Origin: Thermoplasmatota archaeon
GTDB taxonomy: Archaea; Thermoplasmatota; Thermoplasmata; GCA-020350865; JAUVCJ01
Direction: 5' to 3'
NCBI GenBank assembly: GCA_030595765.1
Contig: JAUVCJ010000138.1
Span: 1-6,536, forward strand
Length of the DNA: 6,536 bases
The position numbers and the translations under genes were made by a program. Shown in pieces: positions 1 through 5,017 of this stretch (positions within the stretch are counted from its first letter, which is position 1; each line of letters begins with the position of its first letter). Under the pieces are notes generated by a model that had not been told where the DNA came from, did not search any database, and saw nothing but the letters and a program-made list of their open reading frames with translations.

Positions 1-25
1 ATAGCCCAATGAATTGGTAGACCAT
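1..25 (-). CDS. Possible 5' end of a leftward gene cut by the window edge
   Basis: Reading leftward, an ATG at 25-23 opens a frame that runs off the window after eight codons (MVYQFIGL). This is far too little to identify a product. The only reason to list it is context: a TATA-like stretch lies about 25 bases upstream on the same strand, the spacing seen at the better-supported leaderless starts in this window. If real, the gene is transcribed divergently from the truncated ATPase gene. It may equally be a chance ATG. Confidence 0.2.
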
Positions 26-46
26 AGAGGAGTGTGGATGTCGACC

Positions 47-53
47 TATATAT
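47..53 (-). promoter_or_regulatory. Possible TATA box for a leftward gene starting at 25
   Basis: On the minus strand this reads ATATATA followed by GG. Its centre is about 25 bases upstream of the ATG at 25, so transcription would begin at or next to the start codon. An AT-rich heptamer is common by chance, so this stands or falls with the partial gene it would serve. Confidence 0.3.
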
Positions 54-57
54 GTAA

Positions 58-70
58 TGTGTAATACACA
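58..70. repeat. Short inverted repeat TGTGT-AAT-ACACA between divergent promoters
   Basis: Two perfect 5-bp arms are separated by three bases. The repeat lies between a possible leftward TATA box (47-53) and a possible rightward TATA box (117-125). This is a common placement for an archaeal operator that controls a divergent pair. The arms are short, so chance cannot be excluded, and no regulator can be assigned. Confidence 0.3.
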
Positions 71-116
71 ATTGCTTTGGACACAATAGCGGCACTCTCC
101 TTATCCAGCAAGTCAC

Positions 117-125
117 TTTTTATAA
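117..125 (+). promoter_or_regulatory. TATA-like promoter of the truncated ATPase gene
   Basis: TTTTATAAT is a good archaeal TATA-like element. With a start site about 26 bases downstream (near 147), the mRNA would have a leader of roughly 27 bases before the ATG at 174. It would therefore not be leaderless, unlike the other genes here. This agrees with the AGGA ribosome-binding motif just before that ATG. Confidence 0.4.
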
Positions 126-162
126 TGGCTTCACCTTGACAGTACAGGTGGCCGCTCATTGC

Positions 163-166
163 AGGA
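163..166 (+). promoter_or_regulatory. Ribosome-binding motif supporting the ATG at 174
   Basis: AGGA sits seven bases before the ATG at 174. This favours that ATG over the in-frame TTG at 159, which would add five residues and lacks a similar motif. Confidence 0.4.
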
Positions 167-173
167 ACTGAAG

Positions 174-509
174 ATGGAAGCCCCACATCTTGTCGGGCGG
201 AAAGACGAATTGGAAACGCTTGGTGTTGCAATTCAAAAAATGAAAAAGGGCGAAGGTTGCGCAATCTTTGTTTCTGGAGAGGCCGGGATCGGCAAGACCC
301 ACCTTACCAATGAATTGATAAGTATTGCTCAAGCAGATGGCATGCACATCCTTCGAGGTTGGTGCCTTGCTGAAAGCCTTGAACCGCTGATGCCGATGAG
401 AAATGCGTTCAGAGATGCAGGTCTAGATCATCTTTTTACCGGGAAAAATCCTCCCAAGCTCCTTAGCCTCTACCTAATGACTTCCACAGCCACTCGATCT
501 CTTACCTGA
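174..509 (+). pseudogene. N-terminal remnant of a large AAA-type ATPase
   Basis: The visible product has 111 residues. It opens with a short lead into LVGRKDEL (residues 6-13), the typical start of AAA_16-like ATPase domains found in large STAND-type signalling or regulatory ATPases. Walker A is intact as GEAGIGKT (35-42). The following helix and the strand-like HILRGWC (58-64) also fit the fold. The match to a normal ATPase fades after LSLYLM (about residue 102), and nine unrelated residues follow before the stop. Walker B, the sensor residues, the lid and all C-terminal domains are missing, whereas such proteins usually run to many hundreds of residues. Its end overlaps by eight bases the convergent gene at 502-783, so a deletion or rearrangement near 480-500 probably removed the rest. 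The fragment could bind nucleotide at most; hydrolysis is unlikely. An in-frame TTG at 159 is an alternative start. A short functional protein or an assembly join cannot be ruled out. Confidence 0.7.
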
Positions 510-783
510 CGAAAAGGTGTTCCCGCTTTAAATATTTCTGGACAAGTTCAGGGTTGAATATCCAGGCTATCTTGCCCTCACTATCAACTGCGATCTTGCC
601 GGATTCCTGCAGGTAATCAAAAACCACACCATAGGTCTGGTACATCATCTTCTTGGGCAGATTCTCCCACAAGGCCTTCTTCTTGAACATGCCGCTATGC
701 TCCCTGATGAAGTTCTCCACCATGAGAACCGTGTCAAGCTGCGGATAGTGTAATACTTGTTGACTACTGGCTCTGGTTTTCAT
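502..783 (-). CDS. Small winged-helix-like archaeal protein
   Basis: A 93-residue, soluble, basic protein. After a variable lead (1-10) comes LHYPQLDTVLMVENFI (11-26), then a KKKALWENLPKKMMYQTY segment (34-51), a helix with FDYLQESGKIAVD (55-67) and a strand-like GKIAWIFNPEL (70-80). The order of helices followed by a hairpin with 'GKI' turns resembles a compact winged helix. The pattern matches a small uncharacterised family I recognise from archaeal genomes, but I know of no proven function. DNA binding is an inference. The ATG at 783 is preferred because a TATA box lies about 24 bases upstream, giving a leaderless message. The gene is alone in its direction. Its stop overlaps the truncated ATPase frame by eight bases, tail to tail, so its last few residues (REHLFVR) could have been altered by the rearrangement that cut the ATPase gene. 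It could plausibly bind its own palindromic promoter, but nothing in the sequence proves this. Confidence 0.8.
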   Translation of the reverse strand: MKTRASSQQVLHYPQLDTVLMVENFIREHSGMFKKKALWENLPKKMMYQTYGVVFDYLQESGKIAVDSEGKIAWIFNPELVQKYLKREHLFVR

Positions 784-802
784 AATAATCGTCCCCGAGG
801 GA

Positions 803-822
803 GTTATATAAATTTATATAAC
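803..822. promoter_or_regulatory. Perfect 20-bp palindrome containing two opposed TATA boxes
   Basis: The sequence reads GTTATATAAA on the left half and its exact reverse complement on the right half, with no spacer. Each half is a strong archaeal TATA box. The half nearest the gene (804-811) is centred about 24 bases from the ATG at 783, which fits leaderless transcription of the small winged-helix-like gene. Purine-rich stretches that could act as BRE elements flank both sides (GAGGGAG before it on the plus strand, GGAGGGG before it on the minus strand). The site could therefore fire in both directions. Rightward there is no gene, only the terminator region and antisense to the zinc-ribbon gene at 870-1667. 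It may also be an operator for a dimeric repressor that blocks TBP. Confidence 0.65.
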
Positions 823-852
823 CCCTCCTATTTAATCATTTTCTTCAGGTCG

Positions 853-863
853 CTAAAAAAGGG
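853..863 (-). terminator. Oligo-T terminator of the zinc-ribbon operon
   Basis: On the minus strand, seven bases after the stop codon at 870-872, the sequence reads CCC followed by six T. Archaeal transcription commonly ends at such T runs without needing a hairpin. Its place between the operon end and the next leftward promoter (803-822) makes it the natural stop for this operon. Confidence 0.5.
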
Positions 864-869
864 ATTGCA

Positions 870-1667
870 TCACTTCCCAAACAATCCCCGCTTTATTCCA
901 CCAAACAACCCCTTATTGGATATATCATCTGTTGTTGGGATGTCTCCTTGCAAAAAGATTCCTTGGGCACCATCCATTATCATGCGGTAATCGCTGCCTT
1001 TGTAAACATAGCGTATGAAAAATACTGGTGCGTGAACGAACTCGGTATCGTGCACATCCAGATCGGTGTTAATGGTCTGGATAACATCCACCTCTTCATC
1101 GAGCAGGAACTTTTGGTGCTCTTCAAGCTCCCTGCGCAGGATATTGTTAGCAGCATCCTCGTCCATCTCAGAGTTTAGGAAGGTCATGTCCTTTGGAAGA
1201 CTGCTAATCTCGAAGGGTATCTTGGTTCGGAGCGGTATCTCATACTCCTTTGTTGGAAACTCACTGCCTCGGCGGGCGATTATCTTCCAGTAGTAATCCT
1301 TCTCCAGCTTGCCCTCTCTTGGTATGTTCGCACCAGTTCTGGTGAACACGCCTTTGTAAATGGATCTGACAGTGACACGATAGACAAAAAACGGGATGTA
1401 CTTCAGGTCGATCTCCTTGATCTGCGAGGCACGCGCTAGGTCTTTAGGTTTAAGAAAACCCTGCCCCATCCATCTTAACACCAGCTCCTTTGCAGTGTTC
1501 TGGTCGTAAGCGCTTGGGATCAGGCCATGCTTGAGAAAGTATTTCTTACCTGTTGCCAGGTTGCAATTGGATCCGCAGAACTCACAAGTAATGATTACCT
1601 CACCGGTCTCGATCTCAAGTGGTGCCCCGCAATTTGGGCAATGAATGCTTTGTGCAATTTCAACCAT
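870..1667 (-). CDS. Zinc-ribbon protein, second gene of the zinc-ribbon operon
   Basis: The 265-residue protein begins with a zinc ribbon: C10 and C13, then C28 and C31, in CPNC and CEFC motifs, with an extra C35. A helical stretch follows (55-85), then KYIPFFVYRV (89-98) and a beta-rich middle region. Near the C terminus is APVFFIRYVYKGSDY (213-227), followed by MDGAQGIFLQGDIP (231-244). The 'YIPFxxY' and 'PVxFxxYxYKGxxY...G..G...G..P' patterns resemble a bacterial and archaeal family of zinc-ribbon proteins often labelled PriA-like or TFIIB-like. Those labels rest on the ribbon alone, and helicase motifs are absent here. No membrane helix is visible, although the tail GLFGGIKRGLFGK could be an amphipathic surface helix. 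The start ATG lies one base after the stop of the upstream gene, with only a weak ribosome-binding motif, so translation is probably coupled. The molecular role is unknown. A structural or membrane-associated partner role beside the 569-aa protein is an inference. Confidence 0.85.
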   Translation of the reverse strand: MVEIAQSIHCPNCGAPLEIETGEVIITCEFCGSNCNLATGKKYFLKHGLIPSAYDQNTAKELVLRWMGQGFLKPKDLARASQIKEIDLKYIPFFVYRVTVRSIYKGVFTRTGANIPREGKLEKDYYWKIIARRGSEFPTKEYEIPLRTKIPFEISSLPKDMTFLNSEMDEDAANNILRRELEEHQKFLLDEEVDVIQTINTDLDVHDTEFVHAPVFFIRYVYKGSDYRMIMDGAQGIFLQGDIPTTDDISNKGLFGGIKRGLFGK

Positions 1668-1668
1668 G

Positions 1669-3378
1669 TCACTGACCAGTCCTGGCTCTCTTGACCGTTT
1701 GCTTCCTTGGAAGTGGGATACGCCGTCCCCAGGGAATGAAAGATATCTGGATCAGATTGAGGCCGCACACAATAAAGGCCGCTCCAATAATGAACATCAT
1801 GATGCCGATGCCTGGATGAATGGCATTCATCAGGGGGAGTATATCCAGAATAGCTCCGACTGCCAACAGTATAATCCCCATGGGCTTGAAGAAAGTGGTG
1901 TCTGGCACCTTAACGAATCCCTTCTCTCGTGTGAACACAGGCGCCTCTGATCTGTCAGTGGACTTACCTACGGGTTTTATGGTGAGCTTATCAGCCTTCC
2001 CAATGGGCTTTAAGGTGGGCTTGCCAGGCTTACCAATGGGTTTTAAGGTGGGTTTACCAGCCTTGTCAAAGGGTTTTAGAGTGGGCTTGCCGATGGGTTT
2101 AAGGGCTGGTTTACCAGCAGACTTACTAATGGGTTTTAGCGCAGGTTTGCCGATAGGCTTCAAAGCGGCCTTGGCAACAGGCTTAGGCCTTGCACTGGCA
2201 ACTGGCAGGGGTGCCTTCTTTGAAACTGGGGTATCAAGGGCAATATGGTCTTGCTTGGAGTCCATCTTATCTTTTGCCTCGGTGGTTAGCGTTGATGCTT
2301 GAATTTTAGCTCTGCCTATGTGCTGGGCAGGTTTGGCCTCAGCCTTTTTAACCGGCCTTCGGGGTAGATCTTCTACCATCTTGGCTGAGCTTTTAGGTGT
2401 CGATCCATCCTTCTTGGCCGAAACCTTGGGAGCTTCTTCTTCCTTGGCCTCCACCTCACTCAGGGTCTCTTCTATCTCGAATGGGGTCAATTCACCTCCC
2501 GCCTCAGACACGGACACTTCCTCTGCGATCTCAGGTCCAGCAGGTTCCTCTTCCATCTCATACCCAGCAGGATCCTCTTCCATCCCAGGCCCGTCAAAAT
2601 CTTCTTCTTCCGTGGGAACGAACACATCTTCTGCCGTCTCAGCTTCCGTCAACTCGTCCTCGTCATCAACAAAGATCACCCCACAAGTGGGGCAAGACTC
2701 CATTTCCATTGTAATATGGGTGCTACATTCGGGGCAGGGGAACATGCCCTTGGGAATGGATGGTTCAGGAGGTGCAGCGGCTGCTACCGGTTCCTCTTCG
2801 ATCTTATCTTCGACCTCGTCATCATCAAAGGCTTCGAACAGGCCATCTAGCTTCCCACTGGTCTTAACTTTATGAGCATCCTCATCAAGGCTCTGGGGTT
2901 CATCTTCAAAACCCCCCTCAAAGTCGTCTCCCATATCCTCAAAAGCCTCAAACAGATCATCCAAGACCTCGCCCTCGGTTTCGGACTCCACCTTATGACC
3001 TCTACTAGAGGATGCTCGATGGGCGTCAGTTAAATCCTCCACTCCCTCTAGCTCAAGGGGTTGCTCCTCCACGTGTTCTTCAACTTGAGTTCCAACAGCC
3101 TTATCTGTTTCTGAAAGTTCCCCGCTGGCTTTGTCAGCCTCGGGTTCAGCTACATCTTCCTTGAAGCCGCATATCGCGCACTCCGTAGCTCCAACCTCCA
3201 TTTTCGAGCCACACATGTCACAGGCCCTGTCCATATCAATAGTGGACAATTTGGATTCAAGTTCGGATATCTCTGCCATCCAATCCTCGTCATCGAGAGA
3301 AGTCCAGCCGCATATCGCGCACTGGGTTGCACCTTCCGCCAAGGGAGTGTTACAGGTTGGGCATATATCTTCTGACAT
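1669..3378 (-). CDS. Multi-zinc-ribbon, acidic/Lys-Pro-rich membrane-hairpin protein
   Basis: The 569-residue protein is built in blocks. Two N-terminal zinc ribbons have cysteines at 6/9/20/23 and 53/56/67/70, the second pair of each in CAIC. A strongly acidic, probably disordered region (75-200) holds two copies of a LDxLFEAF module (139-146 and 177-184). A third zinc ribbon follows (215/218/229/232), then a second acidic stretch (233-315) with a small PAG repeat. From about 316 the charge flips to basic, ending in a Lys-Pro repeat (about 401-473). Two hydrophobic segments (about 497-520 and 523-548) form a membrane hairpin, followed by a basic tail (RR...RK...KRAR), so both ends probably face the cytoplasm. 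There is no signal peptide and no catalytic motif. I do not recognise a named family. It could be a membrane-anchored scaffold whose ribbons and acidic modules recruit partners. The ATG at 3378 is about 29 bases from a TATA box, and the gene leads the operon that includes the gene at 870-1667. Confidence 0.85.
   Translation of the reverse strand: MSEDICPTCNTPLAEGATQCAICGWTSLDDEDWMAEISELESKLSTIDMDRACDMCGSKMEVGATECAICGFKEDVAEPEADKASGELSETDKAVGTQVEEHVEEQPLELEGVEDLTDAHRASSSRGHKVESETEGEVLDDLFEAFEDMGDDFEGGFEDEPQSLDEDAHKVKTSGKLDGLFEAFDDDEVEDKIEEEPVAAAAPPEPSIPKGMFPCPECSTHITMEMESCPTCGVIFVDDEDELTEAETAEDVFVPTEEEDFDGPGMEEDPAGYEMEEEPAGPEIAEEVSVSEAGGELTPFEIEETLSEVEAKEEEAPKVSAKKDGSTPKSSAKMVEDLPRRPVKKAEAKPAQHIGRAKIQASTLTTEAKDKMDSKQDHIALDTPVSKKAPLPVASARPKPVAKAALKPIGKPALKPISKSAGKPALKPIGKPTLKPFDKAGKPTLKPIGKPGKPTLKPIGKADKLTIKPVGKSTDRSEAPVFTREKGFVKVPDTTFFKPMGIILLAVGAILDILPLMNAIHPGIGIMMFIIGAAFIVCGLNLIQISFIPWGRRIPLPRKQTVKRARTGQ
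1960..2178 (-). repeat. Coding Lys-Pro repeat, consensus GKPxLKPIGK
   Basis: This codes for residues about 401-473 of the 569-aa protein. About six imperfect copies of a motif with consensus GKPxLKPIGK (variants LKPISK, LKPFDK, IKPVGK) follow each other with small insertions such as SA, A or G. The DNA repeats as well (recurring 'aaccca t' type strings read from the minus strand), so copy number could vary by slippage while staying in frame. The segment is highly basic, extended and proline-rich, next to the membrane hairpin. It may bind nucleic acid, acidic lipids or the protein's own acidic region. None of these is shown. Confidence 0.8.
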
Positions 3379-3403
3379 AGCATGTGTTCATCGAACTCAT
3401 TTC

Positions 3404-3411
3404 CTATAAAC
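3404..3411 (-). promoter_or_regulatory. TATA box of the zinc-ribbon operon
   Basis: On the minus strand GTTTATAG, preceded by the purine-rich GCAAAG as a possible BRE, lies about 29 bases upstream of the ATG at 3378. Transcription should start within a few bases of that ATG, so the message would be leaderless or nearly so. This spacing also supports the chosen start codon. Confidence 0.6.
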
Positions 3412-3450
3412 CTTTGCGAGCATGGATCTCAATTCCAAGCCTTTAAAGCG

Positions 3451-3662
3451 CAAGCCACAGCCTTATCGTCAAGGGTCATAACATAAGTAATAAAAGCGAG
3501 CCCATGCCACAAATACGACCCACAACATGGTCAGCAAAGCCCGTAACTATAAGCCAGAAACACAAGCCACAACGTGACCAGCAAAGGCCGTAATCATAAG
3601 TTACAAAAACGACCCACAACGTGGCTAGCAAAGAAAGACCCCAACTATATTGATTACAAAAA
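3451..3662. repeat. Degenerate 47-bp tandem repeat array
   Basis: The clear units are 3516-3562, 3563-3609 and 3610-3662. The first two match at 35 of 47 positions by eye. The third keeps 20-21 of the first 24 positions and the same tail (TTACAAAAA), with about six extra bases in between. A weaker copy lies at 3451-3496, followed by a 19-base fragment. The best-kept core is CCACAACRTGRYYAGCAAAG. Its first half holds a small inverted repeat, CCAC-AAC-GTGG, complete only in the third unit. The period suits noncoding DNA. The array could be a regulator binding cluster between divergent promoters or a decayed minisatellite. Confidence 0.7.
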
Positions 3663-3708
3663 CAAACTCCATACCGGGTCAATGAAGACAAAAGCTCTTG
3701 GCAAGGAA

Positions 3709-3746
3709 GGCCAGCAACTTGAAACATTACTTGTGGCCATTTTTTT
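3709..3746 (+). terminator. Hairpin followed by seven T, orphan terminator
   Basis: GGCCA (3709-3713) pairs with TGGCC (3734-3738). After one bulged G, CAA (3715-3717) pairs with TTG (3731-3733), closing a 13-base loop. An A and then seven T (3740-3746) follow directly. This looks like an intrinsic terminator for rightward transcription, and T runs also stop archaeal polymerase. No rightward gene lies upstream, since the nearest gene (to 3378) reads leftward. It may end a small noncoding RNA, or be left over from a lost gene. Confidence 0.5.
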
Positions 3747-3812
3747 GGTACATTTGCGGCAAGGTTTCGGGGCCTGACTACCTAACTTCGAGGGCAAGGT
3801 CCATTTGGCATC

Positions 3813-3820
3813 TTTATATA
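3813..3820 (+). promoter_or_regulatory. TATA box of the DUF373 gene
   Basis: TTTATATA is a near-ideal archaeal TATA box centred about 28 bases before the ATG at 3845. The start site should fall within about two bases of the start codon. No ribosome-binding motif is present in the four to six bases that would be left, so the message is probably leaderless. Confidence 0.75.
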
Positions 3821-3844
3821 CTAGAAAAATCATAACAAAACCTG

Positions 3845-4972
3845 ATGTCCACACTCGTTCTATGCATTGACAGAGACAATGATCTTGGTGATAAGGCACA
3901 TCTGATCAGCCCCATCATTGGCAGGAAGGACTGCGTTGGTGCAGCTGTGGCTCTGGGCACTGCCGATCCTGAGGATTCTGACGTCAATTCCATATTTTCA
4001 GCTATAAATGTCTTTGATGAGTTCAGGACACACAACCAGCCTGCAGAGGTCGCGCTCATATGCGGTGACAGAAATGTAGGCCTGGTATCGGATAAGATAC
4101 TGGCCACCCAGTTGGATTCTGTCCTCAGGGAAACAGGTGCCAAAAGTGTTGTTCTGGTTTCAGACGGGGCTGAGGATGAGCACATATTCCCTATCGTGGC
4201 ATCCAGAATTCACATCGATTCTGTCAAAAGGGTGGTTGTCAAGCAGGCTCAGAACCTGGAAAGCAATTTCTACTTGATGACTAAATTTCTTAAAGAAGAA
4301 AAAGTGCTGCGAAACTTTGTCACTCCAGTGGCGCTTCTGGCAATGGTTCTGGGTTTTGTGGCTCTGCTTGCAATATTCGCAGGATTCCCTGACATATCCT
4401 GGCCAGCAATGCTTGTTACTCTCGGTCTCTACGGTATGCTGAAAGTCACTCATCTGGTAGATCCGATGGTAAATACCTTGAAAGGGCTGAGACAAGCAGT
4501 GGTTGAAGGCAGTTACGTCCTACTAACCGTGCTGCTAGTTGCATTTGTCATCATACTCTCAGGTGTCATCAACTCCTCAGAGGAGGCTTTCGTCAATCTT
4601 GGGAGCCAGAATCCACTAGAGATGACAATGTTGTTCTTCTACACAATGCTGTGGTATTTCGTATCAGCAATAATCGTTGGAACACTTGGAAAGTTCCTCA
4701 ACGACCTGATAACCAAGGGTGAAATCCATTACCAGATACTGACCATGTTCCTTCCGGTCATTGCCTCAGGATTCATGCTCGCAGGCGTGACCCAGCTCCT
4801 GACATCCCCGCTCCTGTTGAATTACACAGGAATTTACGACTCCAATGCTCAAGTGTTCCTTAACCTTGTCATGGGTTTCTTTGTTGCCGTCACCGGAATG
4901 TACATATACGTGTACGTGAGAGATACAATATTGAAAGGGACTGGAACCAAGTCCAGTGACTGGCGGAAGTAG
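3845..4972 (+). CDS. DUF373 family archaeal membrane protein
   Basis: The 375-residue product has an N-terminal soluble domain (1-150) and a membrane domain. The N terminus has the family's LCIDRDNDLG motif (6-15), a conserved ADPEDSDVN segment (40-48), and the later SDGAEDE (106-112) and VVKQAQNLES (131-140) segments. Alternating strands and helices with acidic loops suggest a Rossmann-like cytoplasmic domain, perhaps binding a ligand or metal, but no activity is established for the family. Six hydrophobic segments follow, at about 158-181, 186-203, 222-243, 258-280, 296-320 and 336-358, and then a short charged tail. There is no signal peptide. The length is usual for the family. The ATG at 3845 fits both the TATA spacing and the family start. 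The gene is transcribed divergently from the zinc-ribbon operon, and a regulator gene follows 45 bases later in the same direction. Confidence 0.92.
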   Translation: MSTLVLCIDRDNDLGDKAHLISPIIGRKDCVGAAVALGTADPEDSDVNSIFSAINVFDEFRTHNQPAEVALICGDRNVGLVSDKILATQLDSVLRETGAKSVVLVSDGAEDEHIFPIVASRIHIDSVKRVVVKQAQNLESNFYLMTKFLKEEKVLRNFVTPVALLAMVLGFVALLAIFAGFPDISWPAMLVTLGLYGMLKVTHLVDPMVNTLKGLRQAVVEGSYVLLTVLLVAFVIILSGVINSSEEAFVNLGSQNPLEMTMLFFYTMLWYFVSAIIVGTLGKFLNDLITKGEIHYQILTMFLPVIASGFMLAGVTQLLTSPLLLNYTGIYDSNAQVFLNLVMGFFVAVTGMYIYVYVRDTILKGTGTKSSDWRK

Positions 4973-4986
4973 CTCCACCGATACCG

Positions 4987-4994
4987 TTTTAATG
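4987..4994 (+). promoter_or_regulatory. Probable TATA box of the winged-helix regulator gene
   Basis: TTTTAATG in the 45-base gap after the DUF373 gene is centred about 27 bases before the ATG at 5018, again predicting a leaderless message. The match to a TATA box is weaker than at the other genes. Read-through from the DUF373 promoter is also possible, since the only terminator-like element between them is the same TTTT. Confidence 0.4.
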
Positions 4995-5017
4995 TTCTGT
5001 GCCCTCAGCATGTATGC

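Larger units (their letters stand above)
3379..3844. other. 466-bp divergent intergenic region, no convincing protein gene
   Basis: This lies between the leftward zinc-ribbon operon and the rightward DUF373 gene. It contains, in order: the operon's TATA box, a degenerate 47-bp tandem repeat, an unremarkable stretch (3663-3708), a hairpin with a T run, about 65 bases with no feature, and the TATA box of the DUF373 gene. Open frames here are short, cross the 47-bp repeat (which is not a multiple of three) and resemble no family I know. No tRNA-like cloverleaf was found. Confidence 0.6.

Noticed and set aside
46..264. Leftward open frame of 72 codons over the ATPase start
   Set aside because: It is antisense to the conserved Walker A region, has no recognisable domain, and its upstream region shows no promoter at the usual spacing.
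478..620. Frameshift restoring the ATPase after 509
   Set aside because: The alternative frames past about 480 give no ATPase-like residues; they are only the antisense of the 502-783 gene. A deletion or rearrangement fits better than a simple frameshift.
870..1667. PriA helicase or TFIIB identity for the 265-aa protein
   Set aside because: Only the zinc ribbon is shared; helicase motifs and cyclin-fold repeats are absent.
1820..2875. Long plus-strand open frames opposite the 569-aa gene
   Set aside because: They are rich in Gly-Leu or Ser as expected from reading the opposite strand of Lys-Pro and Glu/Asp-rich codons, have no domains, and lie wholly over a well-supported gene.
3451..3662. 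The repeat array as a CRISPR
   Set aside because: Units are contiguous and diverged along their whole length, with no identical repeat alternating with unrelated spacers, and no cas genes are nearby.
3574..3777. Rightward open frame of 67 codons (GTG start) in the intergenic region
   Set aside because: It begins inside the 47-bp repeat, reads straight through the hairpin and T run, has no promoter at a suitable distance, and resembles no family I know.
3755..3800. G/C-rich stretch resembling part of a tRNA T-arm
   Set aside because: The TTCGAGG-like string lacks matching acceptor and anticodon stems, so no cloverleaf can be drawn.
4160..4495. Leftward open frame of 111 codons inside the DUF373 gene
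   Set aside because: It is antisense to a clearly conserved coding region and has no domain of its own.
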